Below are positions 26,869 through 35,143 of a stretch of DNA of 64,000 nt, one piece after another. The stretch comes from Shewanella morhuae (GTDB lineage Bacteria; Pseudomonadota; Gammaproteobacteria; Enterobacterales; Shewanellaceae), in the NCBI RefSeq assembly GCF_900156405.1, contig NZ_FTNN01000008.1, positions 1 through 64,000 on the forward strand, in the 5' to 3' direction. Made by a program: the position numbers and the translations under genes. The notes below the pieces were generated by a model. That model saw only the letters and a list, made by a program, of their open reading frames with translations. It had not been told where the DNA came from and searched no databases. Every line of letters begins with the position of its first letter. Position 1 is the stretch's first letter.

Positions 26869-27615
26869 ATGGTGTGGCGGCGCTCAATGGCGATGTTATG
26901 TTGCCTCATTTTGATGGGGGTAAGTATCACCAAAGCGGATACGTTAAAGCTCACATCTTTACTCTGGCCGCCTTATTCTGGACCAATACTCGTGGAGCAG
27001 GGCGCGAGTATTGCCGTGGTGCGAGCAGCATTAAAAGTGATGGGACACCAACTAGAGGTAGATTTTTATCCTTGGAGCCGAACGGTTAAATTAGCCTCTA
27101 TGCCTCACTCTGATTATCTAGGCTATTTTCCTGAGTATTATTATGAGACTGAAAATTTTATTTTTTCTAAGTCGATTGGTGTCAGCTCTTTGGGGTTAGT
27201 TGAGCAGAAAGCGCATCCAATGAACTGGAACGTTATTGAAGATCTCAACCGTTATACCTTAGGTGTAGTGAAAGATTATGTGAATATTCAAGCTTTTGAT
27301 TCTATGGTTTTATCAGGGGTTCAACCGATTGAAGCGGTCACATCGGATGAGCATAATATCAAAAAAGTGGCTGCTGGGCGCATCGATGCCGCAGTAATGG
27401 ATGTGAACGTATCGCACTATTTACTCAAACAAAAATCGTTACAGCCTTTGGCGGATAAGTTGCAAATTAATCGACATATTCTTGCGAATAAACAGCTTTA
27501 TATTGCCTTTCGTAATACTGATGAAGGCCGTCGCTGGCGAGATACTTTTGATCAAGGATTAGCGCAAATTGATGTTGAGAAAGTTATTGAAGCAGCGCTC
27601 TATAACCAACATTAG
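26869..27615 (+). CDS. Periplasmic solute-binding protein family 3
   Basis: A 248-residue protein with a signal peptide (AMLCCLILMGVSITKA) and the SBP_bac_3 fold: LTSLLWPPYSGP near the mature start, FYPWSRTVKLA, and a C-terminal RRWRDTFDQGLAQI. Such stand-alone members, without ABC permease genes nearby, are common in Shewanella-like genomes, and their ligands are unknown. ATG 26869 has AAGGA 7 nt upstream and is preferred to the in-frame ATG at 26827, which has no site and would bury the signal peptide. Confidence 0.85.
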   Translation: MVWRRSMAMLCCLILMGVSITKADTLKLTSLLWPPYSGPILVEQGASIAVVRAALKVMGHQLEVDFYPWSRTVKLASMPHSDYLGYFPEYYYETENFIFSKSIGVSSLGLVEQKAHPMNWNVIEDLNRYTLGVVKDYVNIQAFDSMVLSGVQPIEAVTSDEHNIKKVAAGRIDAAVMDVNVSHYLLKQKSLQPLADKLQINRHILANKQLYIAFRNTDEGRRWRDTFDQGLAQIDVEKVIEAALYNQH

Positions 27616-27695
27616 TTTTTAATATAAAAATGCAATCCACTCTTAAGAATGAATTGCGTGGGTAACAACGTATAAATAGTTAATAAGTTGATGTA

Positions 27696-28103
27696 TTAAA
27701 CTTTTGCGACTACGGTTTGGCCAATGGGTGTGAGGCTAAGCAAGGCCAGTTTAAGATGTTGGATCCCAAAGGGAATACCAATAACCGTAACAAAACAGGC
27801 TAAAGCATGGGCTAGGTGGCCGATGGCTAACCATATACCAAATAGTAAAAACCAAATAATATTACCTAGCATACCGAGGGTCCCAGTACCCAAATCCTCC
27901 CGCCCTGTTAAATGACGACGATTGATTTGTTCTTGACCAAAGGGCCAGAAGGCCATTTCACCGATAACAAAGCAAGCGCGGCCAAAGGGTATACCAATAA
28001 TGCTGATAAAACATAGGATCCCAACGAACCACCATGCGAGTCCCATCACAAATCCGCCCAGCACAAACCAAGCAATATTAAATATTAAGCGTAATAACGA
28101 CAT
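27696..28103 (-). CDS. YccF family inner-membrane protein
   Basis: A 135-residue protein with two repeated units, each a hydrophobic hairpin ending in an IGIPFG motif (IIGIPFGRACF ~36-46 and VIGIPFGIQHLKLA ~107-120), separated by the conserved WPFGQE segment. This is the DUF307/YccF pattern. The family is of unknown function and is often encoded next to unrelated genes. It is convergent with the solute-binding protein gene. Confidence 0.9.
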   Translation of the reverse strand: MSLLRLIFNIAWFVLGGFVMGLAWWFVGILCFISIIGIPFGRACFVIGEMAFWPFGQEQINRRHLTGREDLGTGTLGMLGNIIWFLLFGIWLAIGHLAHALACFVTVIGIPFGIQHLKLALLSLTPIGQTVVAKV

Positions 28104-28354
28104 CGTAAATTCCTTATTTTTACCTTGTTAAATCACATAGTAAGCGCAGATAAATCAATCATGAGTTTAGAAGTAGCGAGAATTGTGCCAACTATTAAGT
28201 ATAATTAAATCATTGCCTTATAGGTGTCCATTTTGAGAGTTTAGTATGTTTCACTAAATTTTAGTGAAACATTGCATTTATTCGATGAATAATTACACTA
28301 GCCATCAACTTTCATGGCTTAAAAAGCCTGAGTATCACATTGTTTGAGTGTCTT

Positions 28355-29362
28355 ATGTTTGCAAATACTCCTGTTGATATTTTTTCTTTTGCTGATCGAG
28401 AGATTTTTCTCAAGCGTGATGATCTGCTGCATCCAGCATTTAGCGGTAACAAGGCGCGTAAATTCGCTTATTTTTTAGATCATGATTTTGCTGGTATCAA
28501 TAAAGTAATAGGTCACGGATCGCCCTTAGCTAACTCACTGTATTCTTTATCTGCGCTGGCAAAACTAAAAGGTTGGCAGTGTGATTTTTATGTTGATCAT
28601 ATAGCAAGCCAAATTATTAAACATCCTACGGGAAATTATGCTGCAGCATTGGCTAATGACGCCCATATTATCGATTTAAGTGACATTATGGCGCGAAGGC
28701 CTGCTTTGACTCCGCAACTTGAACTTGATACAGGCTCGCTGATTAATACTCGAACAACACTCGTAGATAAAGACATAGAAGCGCATTTAAGCTGTCAAGA
28801 TTATATCGAAAAAAATGTGTTAAAAAATGAGCCTACAGCATTGTTTATACCTGAAGGTGGGCGTTGCTCTTATGCTGAATATGGCGTGAGTATATTAGCC
28901 AAAGAGATAATGCACTTTGCTCAAGCTAATAAGTTGGACGATTTAACAGTATTTTTACCTTCTGGCACAGGAACCACTGCATTATTTTTAAATCAATCTT
29001 TTATTCGCCACCACACTAATATTCGAGTGAAAACGTGCGCAGTTGTTGGTGGGGATGATTATTTACGTTTGCAGTTTTCGATGCTTAATGCCGATATTAG
29101 TGAACATCCACAAATTATTAATACCGGTAAGAAATATCATTTTGGAAAACTTTATGCTGAATTTTATGTCATGTGGCAACGAGTGTGTGCCTCTGGTGTT
29201 GAGTTTGAATTACTCTACGACCCTTTAGGTTTTATTGTGCTTGAGGATTATTTACTACACGGTCATCGAGGTCCGCTGATGTATTTACATCAAGGTGGCT
29301 TACTGGGAAATGCAACTATGCTACCGCGTTACCAACGTAAATATGACAGAAATAATATTTAA
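28355..29362 (+). CDS. ACC deaminase / D-cysteine desulfhydrase-like PLP enzyme
   Basis: A 335-residue fold-type II PLP enzyme. The PLP-lysine region is FLKRDDLLHPAFSGNKARKF (Lys at ~38), the family signature, and the phosphate-binding loop is LPSGTGTTALFL (~209). The protein belongs to the ACC deaminase/D-cysteine desulfhydrase group; which reaction it performs cannot be settled by eye. ATG 28355 is chosen over the TTG at 28340. The Shine-Dalgarno (GAGTG) is weak. Confidence 0.82.
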   Translation: MFANTPVDIFSFADREIFLKRDDLLHPAFSGNKARKFAYFLDHDFAGINKVIGHGSPLANSLYSLSALAKLKGWQCDFYVDHIASQIIKHPTGNYAAALANDAHIIDLSDIMARRPALTPQLELDTGSLINTRTTLVDKDIEAHLSCQDYIEKNVLKNEPTALFIPEGGRCSYAEYGVSILAKEIMHFAQANKLDDLTVFLPSGTGTTALFLNQSFIRHHTNIRVKTCAVVGGDDYLRLQFSMLNADISEHPQIINTGKKYHFGKLYAEFYVMWQRVCASGVEFELLYDPLGFIVLEDYLLHGHRGPLMYLHQGGLLGNATMLPRYQRKYDRNNI

Positions 29363-29397
29363 ATATTAAATATAGTCAGTATCAACATCATTATTTA

Positions 29398-29658
29398 TTA
29401 AGGAACTAAACGATTTCTTTTGAGAATTTTATAAGTGCGTTCGCTGATATTTTGCAGATTTTTTAAATCCTTTAAGCCCGGTTCAGTATCGCTACATTGC
29501 CAATAGCTAATTTCGGTATCGAGCATCTCTAACATTTTTTTTGAGCATCCCAGACACTCACCTTGGCACATTTGTGCTTCTTCTAAATTGAGGGGGATTT
29601 TGTCTTTGATATTGCCGATCATGGTTTGCATTGCGATACGAGTAGTTGGCTTTGACAT
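29398..29658 (-). CDS. Small Cys-rich hypothetical protein
   Basis: An 86-residue soluble protein not recognised as a family. It has a cluster CQGECLGCSKK (~31-41) and a further Cys at ~54 (YWQCSD), a possible metal or Fe-S site, embedded in a helical protein. It is convergent with the ACC-deaminase-like gene, with 35 bp between the stop codons. The plus strand of this stretch is not open, which supports the call. Confidence 0.6.
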   Translation of the reverse strand: MSKPTTRIAMQTMIGNIKDKIPLNLEEAQMCQGECLGCSKKMLEMLDTEISYWQCSDTEPGLKDLKNLQNISERTYKILKRNRLVP

Positions 29659-29942
29659 AGACTTGACCTTGAATTCTAAGCATACGCGTGAATATTCGCG
29701 TGAATATTAGTGGATGCTGGAATGGTAAAGTGTGATCTTAGTCTTGTTTTTTCATTTGGTTCGGCAGATATCTGTGTGAGTAGAGATACAGCCTGAACCA
29801 AATGATTGTGTCATAGTGACATAGAAGGGATAGCGTATTTGTGACATTCGGCTATCAATTTACTGAAGTGCTCGGTGTTGTGAAAAGAATGGAAACCGAT
29901 ATTAAATACACTTAAGTAAACAATTACTGCGGTACTGGTGAC

Positions 29943-30116
29943 TTATTTGTTAGCTGACAATAACCACTTCATAAAGCTAATGGCTTCTGTACGCTTAGAA
30001 AAAGTCTGTCTGTTTTTACCTTGTCTATCGGTAAAAGCAATTGATGTTTTATTTACTGAGATTGAATCTACAGGGAAGTTTACTGTAATTTCATGTCCAT
30101 TAATTTTGTATGACAT
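29943..30116 (-). CDS. Very small hypothetical protein (57 aa)
   Basis: ATG 30116 has a strong AAGGAG 8 nt upstream. The upstream in-frame GTG at 30125 is only a base from that site and is rejected. The product begins MSYKINGHEITVNFPVD and ends MKWLLSANK, alternating charged and hydrophobic residues like a small beta-strand protein followed by a helix. A 66-codon plus-strand frame covers the same DNA but has no ribosome binding site. The family is not recognised. Confidence 0.55.
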   Translation of the reverse strand: MSYKINGHEITVNFPVDSISVNKTSIAFTDRQGKNRQTFSKRTEAISFMKWLLSANK

Positions 30117-30407
30117 ATGCCACACTCCTTTTTATTAATTCACCCTTGGGTGAGATAGTTGTTGCTATAAAATATCCTTAGCAATGTGCGAAAGATTTGT
30201 TCTATTGAGTATCGAGGTTACCCCATCTTTGATTCATTAATCAAGAGATGCTTAATCGATAAATAATTCACGCTACTAATTACGTCATGGAATAACTTAA
30301 TTCTAGCAGTTGAACATAGTTTAATGACAATACTATGACAACCAATAGAACAGTAAGTTCACATGCATAACAACATGATTTTTATGCTATCGAACAGCTT
30401 AGTTTAG
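30117..30407. other. AT-rich non-coding stretch
   Basis: No protein-like frame, tRNA or terminator is visible. It contains the promoter region of the 57-residue minus-strand gene. Together with the relic, terminator and inverted-repeat element to its right, it makes an 870-bp gene-poor patch. Confidence 0.4.
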
Positions 30408-30564
30408 GGGGTTTTGCTTGTAGTAGGCTTTCTTTATGAGGACCGAACTCTGATTGCTAAATATCAGGCTGGGTTAAAAAGGTAAACAACAAGGTGTATC
30501 TCAAAACAGTGCGCAGTATATCAACAAAAAAGGCATATGCAAGTTTAATTTTAAAGAAATGTAG
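30408..30564 (+). pseudogene. Decayed coding relic with a frameshift
   Basis: Two plus-strand frames read like one broken protein. The first (30408-30485) encodes VVGFLYEDRTLIAKYQAGLK before a TAA. The second, shifted by one base from 30484, continues KQQGVSQNSAQYINKKG and ends in TAG at 30564. Both segments have normal amino-acid composition, unlike flanking frames. No ATG start or ribosome site is seen. A third fragment (30623-30729, containing VATIVQAPNDGFVDTEEIKN) ends inside the next terminator. The original gene is not recognised. Confidence 0.35.
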
Positions 30565-30714
30565 CTATTTATTTTTTATGTTGATTATAAGTGAATGAGG
30601 TCTATATATTACTTTGATTTATAAGATAAAAATTACATTAAGGGTGATGTTTTTTTGTATGTGGCCACTATCGTTCAAGCCCCAAATGATGGTTTTGTTG
30701 ATACTGAGGAAATT

Positions 30715-30751
30715 AAAAACCCATTTAAATAGAGTGTTTAAATGGGTTTTT
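30715..30751. terminator. Strong bidirectional terminator
   Basis: AAAAACCCATTTAAA and TTTAAATGGGTTTTT form perfect 15-bp arms around a 7-nt loop. The stop codon of a short plus-strand frame lies at its loop. It can end transcription from either side, including the minus-strand chrR transcript. Confidence 0.88.
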
Positions 30752-30762
30752 AATCATCTGTG

Positions 30763-30975
30763 TGGCTAAATAACCTGAGCTCGGGATAAGCTCTGCGTCT
30801 CTACAGGTTATTTTCCCCTTTATCTACGTTAACTTTGCTACTAATAGCCCACTATTAGGTACGCAAACTTGCCTTGATAACGGAAAAACTACCTCTGTAG
30901 AGTTAATTTTTCGAATAAGGTAATAAGATTAATTAGTTACCACAGCCACTATCCCGAGTTCAGGTTAAATAGCTA
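30763..30975. repeat. MITE-like inverted-repeat element (213 bp)
   Basis: The ends 30763-30788 and 30950-30975 are 26-bp inverted repeats matching at 22 of 26 positions, with the core AACCTGARCTCGGGATA matching at 16 of 17. Internal pairs CTCTACAG/CTGTAGAG and CTAATAG/CTATTAG are nested inside. There is no open frame, so it is a non-coding element of MITE type or an IS remnant. It lies between the terminator and the chrR stop codon. No clear target-site duplication was found. Confidence 0.6.
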
Positions 30976-30993
30976 TTTGCAACGCTTAATCAC

Positions 30994-31701
30994 TTAATAA
31001 ATTAGTTCACCAATAGGATTAAGTAGCTTACTTATGCCCTTAGTAAAATGCAGTGGTGCATCTAACACTGTGTAACATAGGCATCCGTTAACCGTTTTCG
31101 GCGAGTGTTGATGCTGGCCATCGAGCACAATAAAATCTCCTGGCACATAGTTGCCATTTAGATCTGCAAACTCTCCTGCCAATAGGAGCGTTAATTCATA
31201 CCCTCTATGGGTATGTTGGGGGATTTCACCTTGGGCATCAATATGCAGCAAGCTGGCACGGGTATTCATTTCATCAACATCAAAACGCATACGACTAACT
31301 TTACCCAAAATTTGCCATGGTCGGCTCAAATGCTGTCTAAATGCTGACGGAACAGTGTAATGCTGTTGTTTTATCTGAACCGCTAACGGTGCATTATTCG
31401 GTATATTTGTTGCAACTGGCTGAGCCATGATGTGTGCCATCATAGCGTCCATATCCAGTGCAGAGTCTTGAGTGGTGACATCAACGACCTCACTTGTCAT
31501 CGTTTCTTCACCGGGATAAGCGTCGTAAATTTTAGGTTGGGCTAATACTAAATCTGCAACCTGTGCTGTTAACTGTTCAAGTTGTTGTCTACAGGTTTCG
31601 CATAAAGAACTGTGAGCTGAAACAGCCATTGCCATTGATAAAGGCAAATTGCCATTAGCATGGTTGACGAGTAGGTCTTGAGTGGGATGATGCTTAATCA
31701 T
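30994..31701 (-). CDS. chrR: ChrR-type zinc anti-sigma factor with cupin domain
   Basis: A 235-residue protein. The N-terminal zinc anti-sigma domain has the HxxxCxxC element AHSSLCETC (~29-37). A linker leads to a C-terminal cupin (~125-220) with GEIPQHTHRGYELTLLLAGEF and DFIVLDGQHQHSP. In Rhodobacter, ChrR holds sigma-E inactive until singlet oxygen triggers its removal. The gene overlaps the upstream sigma gene by 8 bp, indicating translational coupling and a fixed stoichiometry. The cognate pair and overlap make the assignment strong; the singlet-oxygen signal is inferred from the family. Confidence 0.92.
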   Translation of the reverse strand: MIKHHPTQDLLVNHANGNLPLSMAMAVSAHSSLCETCRQQLEQLTAQVADLVLAQPKIYDAYPGEETMTSEVVDVTTQDSALDMDAMMAHIMAQPVATNIPNNAPLAVQIKQQHYTVPSAFRQHLSRPWQILGKVSRMRFDVDEMNTRASLLHIDAQGEIPQHTHRGYELTLLLAGEFADLNGNYVPGDFIVLDGQHQHSPKTVNGCLCYTVLDAPLHFTKGISKLLNPIGELIY

Positions 31702-32356
31702 TGTGTATCTCCAAAAAACTTTTCAACTTTTCTAGTCCTAGCCTTAAACGCGACTTTATCGTACCGATAGGCACTTTTAAGGCGTCAGCAAGTTCTTGTT
31801 GAGTGAGTTCTTGCATGTAGATACCTTGCACGACTTGCTTTTGTGCTAAGGGGAGGGCATCTAGATGCTTTAGGAGTTGAGCCGTTAGTTTATGATCGGG
31901 CTGTATATCGTATTCTAAGGTTGCATCACACAAAGGCCAAATATCATCGCCGAAGGTATCTTCCCTGTTGTGCTGTACCCGTCTTAGCATATCAAAACAT
32001 TGATTACGCATGATGGTAAACACCCAAGTGGTCACCGCCCCTTTTTCTGCATTGTACAGATGAGCCTTAGTCCAAACGCTGGTCATGGTTTCTTGAACCA
32101 AATCCATAGCCAAGCCTTGCTGATTTAATCTTTGTAAACCAAAAGCACGGATCTTGGGCATAAAATGCTGGAATAGTTGTCCAAAAGCGGCTTTGTCTCT
32201 GTTGTCTGCGATTTGTAGCATTAACATCGCCAAAGCATCTACTTGTGACTCTAAGTTTGTGTGAGCAGGAGTGTCGTTATCCATAGCCGCGTTAGTCAGA
32301 GACGTAATGCGTCCATGATACCGATTTTGCCTGCTTTGTGATTGAATATTTTCCAT
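31694..32356 (-). CDS. rpoE2: ECF sigma factor, RpoE/ECF11 type
   Basis: A 220-residue sigma factor with region 2 (AFGQLFQHFMPKIRAFGLQR, then AMDLVQETMTSVWTKAHLYN and WVFTIMRNQCFDMLRR) and region 4 (LPLAQKQVVQGIYMQELTQQELADAL, then IGTIKSRLRLGLEKL). Pairing with a ChrR-type anti-sigma places it in the ECF11 group that answers singlet oxygen and organic peroxide. The N-terminal ~30 residues before the family start are extra; an internal Met at residue 25 is an alternative start. It is preceded by an ECF-like promoter at 32461-32490, consistent with autoregulation. Confidence 0.92.
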   Translation of the reverse strand: MENIQSQSRQNRYHGRITSLTNAAMDNDTPAHTNLESQVDALAMLMLQIADNRDKAAFGQLFQHFMPKIRAFGLQRLNQQGLAMDLVQETMTSVWTKAHLYNAEKGAVTTWVFTIMRNQCFDMLRRVQHNREDTFGDDIWPLCDATLEYDIQPDHKLTAQLLKHLDALPLAQKQVVQGIYMQELTQQELADALKVPIGTIKSRLRLGLEKLKSFLEIHND

Positions 32357-32460
32357 TTCTCGCTCGTACCCCAGAGGCTAATGCTGAGTTTGATATTCGT
32401 AACGACAATATTGAGTGGCTTGGTTAACGTTTATAGCAACCTTTGCTGTCAAACTTCCAA

Positions 32461-32490
32461 TCAATACGGCATGGATTATATAAAGGATCA
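32461..32490 (-). promoter_or_regulatory. ECF11-like promoter upstream of the sigma gene
   Basis: On the minus strand TGATCC, then 16 bp, then CGTATTGA. This matches the TGATC...CGTA pattern described for ChrR-controlled sigma factors. It lies about 100 bp upstream of the sigma gene start, just past the stop codon of the LON-domain gene, so it would give a sigma-chrR transcript independent of that gene. Confidence 0.7.
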
Positions 32491-32499
32491 CTCACAGGA

Positions 32500-33051
32500 T
32501 TATTTAATCACAGAACGCAATAAATCTCGGGCCATAATATGGTCAGATGTATTAATACAACTATATTTTTCAGATGCTTGCACCGGCAATATTTCTAACC
32601 AGCGCTGGCATGCCCAGGCTATATCATCAAACTGTTCGTCTTGATAATGCTTAAGGTGTTGCGGATATTCTTTAAGGATATTTTGTAACATCTGACTTAA
32701 ATAACGCTCATCACTGGCAATGTGCGCGGTAGGCCAGTTGTCTATTAAGCTGACATCACCGCGTTTCAAACCATCGCTTTCGATGCTAATTTCATTCAGC
32801 TTAAAGCGTTGTGAGCCTTGAATGCTGACGCCTAACAGCCCATCGGCTAAGGTTTCAAAATCAATAATATGCACTAAGGTCCCAATGGATTGTATGGTGT
32901 TATTATCTTCTTCAAGCATACACAAACCAAAGCCTTGGCCGGACTTTAACGATTCGGCAACTAAACGTTTATATCTAGGTTCAAATATCCGTAGTTGTGT
33001 ATAACCTTCGGGTAATAAACAGATAGGTAAGGGAAAAAGAGGTAATTTCAT
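32500..33051 (-). CDS. LON substrate-binding-domain protein
   Basis: A 183-residue protein made of only the Lon N-terminal (PUA-like) domain: LPLFPLPICLLPEGYTQLRIFEPRYKRLV at the start and GQGFGLCMLEED. No AAA+ or protease domain is present. Such proteins are widespread and their role is unknown. The reading frame extends to 33252, but ATG 33051 has AGAGG 5 nt upstream, starts exactly at the domain, and sits just after an ECF-like promoter. The gene lies directly upstream of the sigma-chrR genes on the same strand (144 bp to the sigma start). Confidence 0.85.
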   Translation of the reverse strand: MKLPLFPLPICLLPEGYTQLRIFEPRYKRLVAESLKSGQGFGLCMLEEDNNTIQSIGTLVHIIDFETLADGLLGVSIQGSQRFKLNEISIESDGLKRGDVSLIDNWPTAHIASDERYLSQMLQNILKEYPQHLKHYQDEQFDDIAWACQRWLEILPVQASEKYSCINTSDHIMARDLLRSVIK

Positions 33052-33079
33052 TGTGGCCTCTGGTGAACTTATGTTTCTA

Positions 33080-33109
33080 TCATTACGTACCATAATGGCA
33101 GTTCGATCA
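33080..33109 (-). promoter_or_regulatory. Second ECF11-like promoter, upstream of the LON-domain gene
   Basis: On the minus strand TGATCG, then 16 bp, then CGTAATGA: the same elements and spacing as the site at 32461-32490. The predicted start point is ~20-25 nt before the LON-domain ATG. This would make the LON-domain gene a direct target of the neighbouring sigma factor. Confidence 0.62.
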
Positions 33110-33152
33110 GTAAAATTATTCAACAATAATTTATCCATAGTTAGAGGATGGC

Positions 33153-33767
33153 ATGAAATTAAATCCATTTGAAAAAAAACTGGTGCAACATCCGTTACGT
33201 TTTTGGCTACAAAATCATGTCGAAGCACGCCTATTGACCTCGATGATGCCAAAACCTATGCCTTCTTGTGAGCGCGCATTAGAAATTGGCTGTGGATTTG
33301 GTAACGGTATTCAGTTGATCCGTGAGCATTTTGGCGCAGGCCATATTACGGCTATAGATATCGATGCTGAAATGGTCGCAGCCGCTCAATCCCGCTGGCA
33401 AGCTCGTCCGCAGGTGATAAAAGGGCTGAGTTTTTCGGTTGCTGATGCCACTCGTTTACCGTTTGCTGATAGTGAGTTTGACATAGTGTTCGATTTCGCC
33501 GTATTCCACCATATTCCAGATTGGCAAACGGCTATTAAGGAGGTCGAAAGAGTAATAAAACCCAACGGATATTTCGTGGTAGAGGATTTGTACCGCGCCG
33601 CAATTTGTAATCCGTTGAGTCGGCGCTTGTTTGAGCATCCTCAGCAGCATCGCTTTAATCACAGTGAATTACTCACTGTGATGCGCAAAACTGGTTTTAA
33701 GATTGTATGTGATAGAAATGTCTTTAATCTTGCGGGTATGGTGTTAGCGCAGAAAGTATCAGGTTAA
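33153..33767 (+). CDS. Class I SAM-dependent methyltransferase
   Basis: A 204-residue Rossmann-fold methyltransferase. Motif I is ALEIGCGFGNGIQLI (~43-57), followed by the acidic ITAIDIDAEMV, the VADATRLPF loop (~93) and the FHHIPDWQTAIKEVERVIKPNGYF block of Methyltransf_11/UbiE-like enzymes. The substrate is unknown. GAGG lies 5 nt before the ATG. It diverges from the LON-domain gene with only 101 bp between starts, so both promoters share that gap. No ECF-like site points in its direction. Confidence 0.85.
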   Translation: MKLNPFEKKLVQHPLRFWLQNHVEARLLTSMMPKPMPSCERALEIGCGFGNGIQLIREHFGAGHITAIDIDAEMVAAAQSRWQARPQVIKGLSFSVADATRLPFADSEFDIVFDFAVFHHIPDWQTAIKEVERVIKPNGYFVVEDLYRAAICNPLSRRLFEHPQQHRFNHSELLTVMRKTGFKIVCDRNVFNLAGMVLAQKVSG

Positions 33768-34012
33768 TTCATCATGGCGAGAGTTATGGAGTGCGGGCGG
33801 CAATTTTTTGTACGTGCTCATGCGATAAAATGGTATTGAGTGGATATCTGTACGGATAATCACGAAGTGAGAATCGCGCTTTGCCATGAATAAAGGTCAT
33901 TTTTATATAAAATAGACCTTTAGCATAGTTCTTCATGTGAGTTTACCGCTATAATTTGGATTAATTCGTGGCATGTGGGGAAGGCTTTCCTCAATAGTAG
34001 AGAAGCAGCATT

Positions 34013-34957
34013 ATGGCAAATATACTTGCAAACGTAGATCAAAGAACCAAGCTTGTGGGTGAAAACCGACTCGAGTTATTACTTTTTAGCATTAATTCGA
34101 CACAATTATTTGCCATTAACGTTTTTAAAGTTAAAGAGGTGGTCAAACTTCCACCGCTTAATGCCATGCCAGGTAGCCATCCACACATTTCAGGTATTGC
34201 GAATATCCGGGGTGTTTCTATTCCTGTGATTGATTTACGTTCAGCTATTGGTTTTCGACCCGTGCCGCCAAATGATGATGCCAACATGATTATTACTGAG
34301 TATAACCGCAGCGTGCAGGGGTTTTTAGTCGGGAAAGTTGAGCACATTATTAATATGACATGGAGCGATATTTTACCGCCGCCTAAAATGGCTGGTCGTA
34401 ATAATTATCTGACAGCGATTACACGTATCGAACATCAAGGCCATTCACAGTTAGTGTCGATTATTGATGTAGAGAAAGTGCTGGCAGAAATCATTCATTA
34501 TGATATTAGCTTATCCGAAGGTGTACTCGATGAAACTTTAGCCCATGAAATGCCTGGCAGAAAAATTTTGATCGTAGATGACTCTTCAACGGCGAGACGC
34601 CAAGTGCGTGACACCTTAGGGCAACTGGGTATCGAAATTATTGAAGCATCCGATGGTCTGCAAGCATTGACGCTATTACAAAAATGGCGCGATGAAGGCA
34701 AGCAAGTCTCAAAAGAATTATTAATGATGATTACCGATGCTGAAATGCCAGAAATGGACGGTTATAAACTGACCTCTGAAGTGCGTAGCGATAAAGCGAT
34801 GGCAGGTTTGTATATTACCCTCAACACTTCCTTAAGCGGCAGCTTTAACCATGCGATGGTTGAAAAAGTCGGTTGTGATAAATTCATTTCTAAATTTCAG
34901 CCAGATTTATTGGTCGAAGTAGTACAAGAAAGATTAAGACAAATTATTAATCTTTAA
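34013..34957 (+). CDS. cheV: Chemotaxis protein CheV (CheW-receiver fusion)
   Basis: A 314-residue two-domain protein. The N-terminal CheW domain (~20-160) has VFKVKEVVKLPPLNAMPGSHPHISGIANIRG. The C-terminal receiver (~181-310) has the acidic pair in ILIVDDSSTARRQV, the phospho-acceptor Asp in ITDAEMPEMDG (~242), Thr/Ser in LNTSLSG and the lysine in FISKF. CheV couples receptors to CheA and may tune adaptation by phosphorylation. No other chemotaxis genes are adjacent. The gene has its own upstream gap of 245 bp. Confidence 0.94.
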   Translation: MANILANVDQRTKLVGENRLELLLFSINSTQLFAINVFKVKEVVKLPPLNAMPGSHPHISGIANIRGVSIPVIDLRSAIGFRPVPPNDDANMIITEYNRSVQGFLVGKVEHIINMTWSDILPPPKMAGRNNYLTAITRIEHQGHSQLVSIIDVEKVLAEIIHYDISLSEGVLDETLAHEMPGRKILIVDDSSTARRQVRDTLGQLGIEIIEASDGLQALTLLQKWRDEGKQVSKELLMMITDAEMPEMDGYKLTSEVRSDKAMAGLYITLNTSLSGSFNHAMVEKVGCDKFISKFQPDLLVEVVQERLRQIINL

Positions 34958-35143
34958 TATGGTTTAAGCCATCAATGGTCGACGATAAAAGGATCGTTGG
35001 TGGCATTGGTTTTGATTGTTACCTTGCCATCGTGCGAATACAATTTGAAGCCAAACTTAGCTTATCAAATTGTTAGTCTTTGAACAGTTATAGATATGTT
35101 AACTAAAACATTTTACTAAGCTTTTCAAGCATAGACATTTCAA

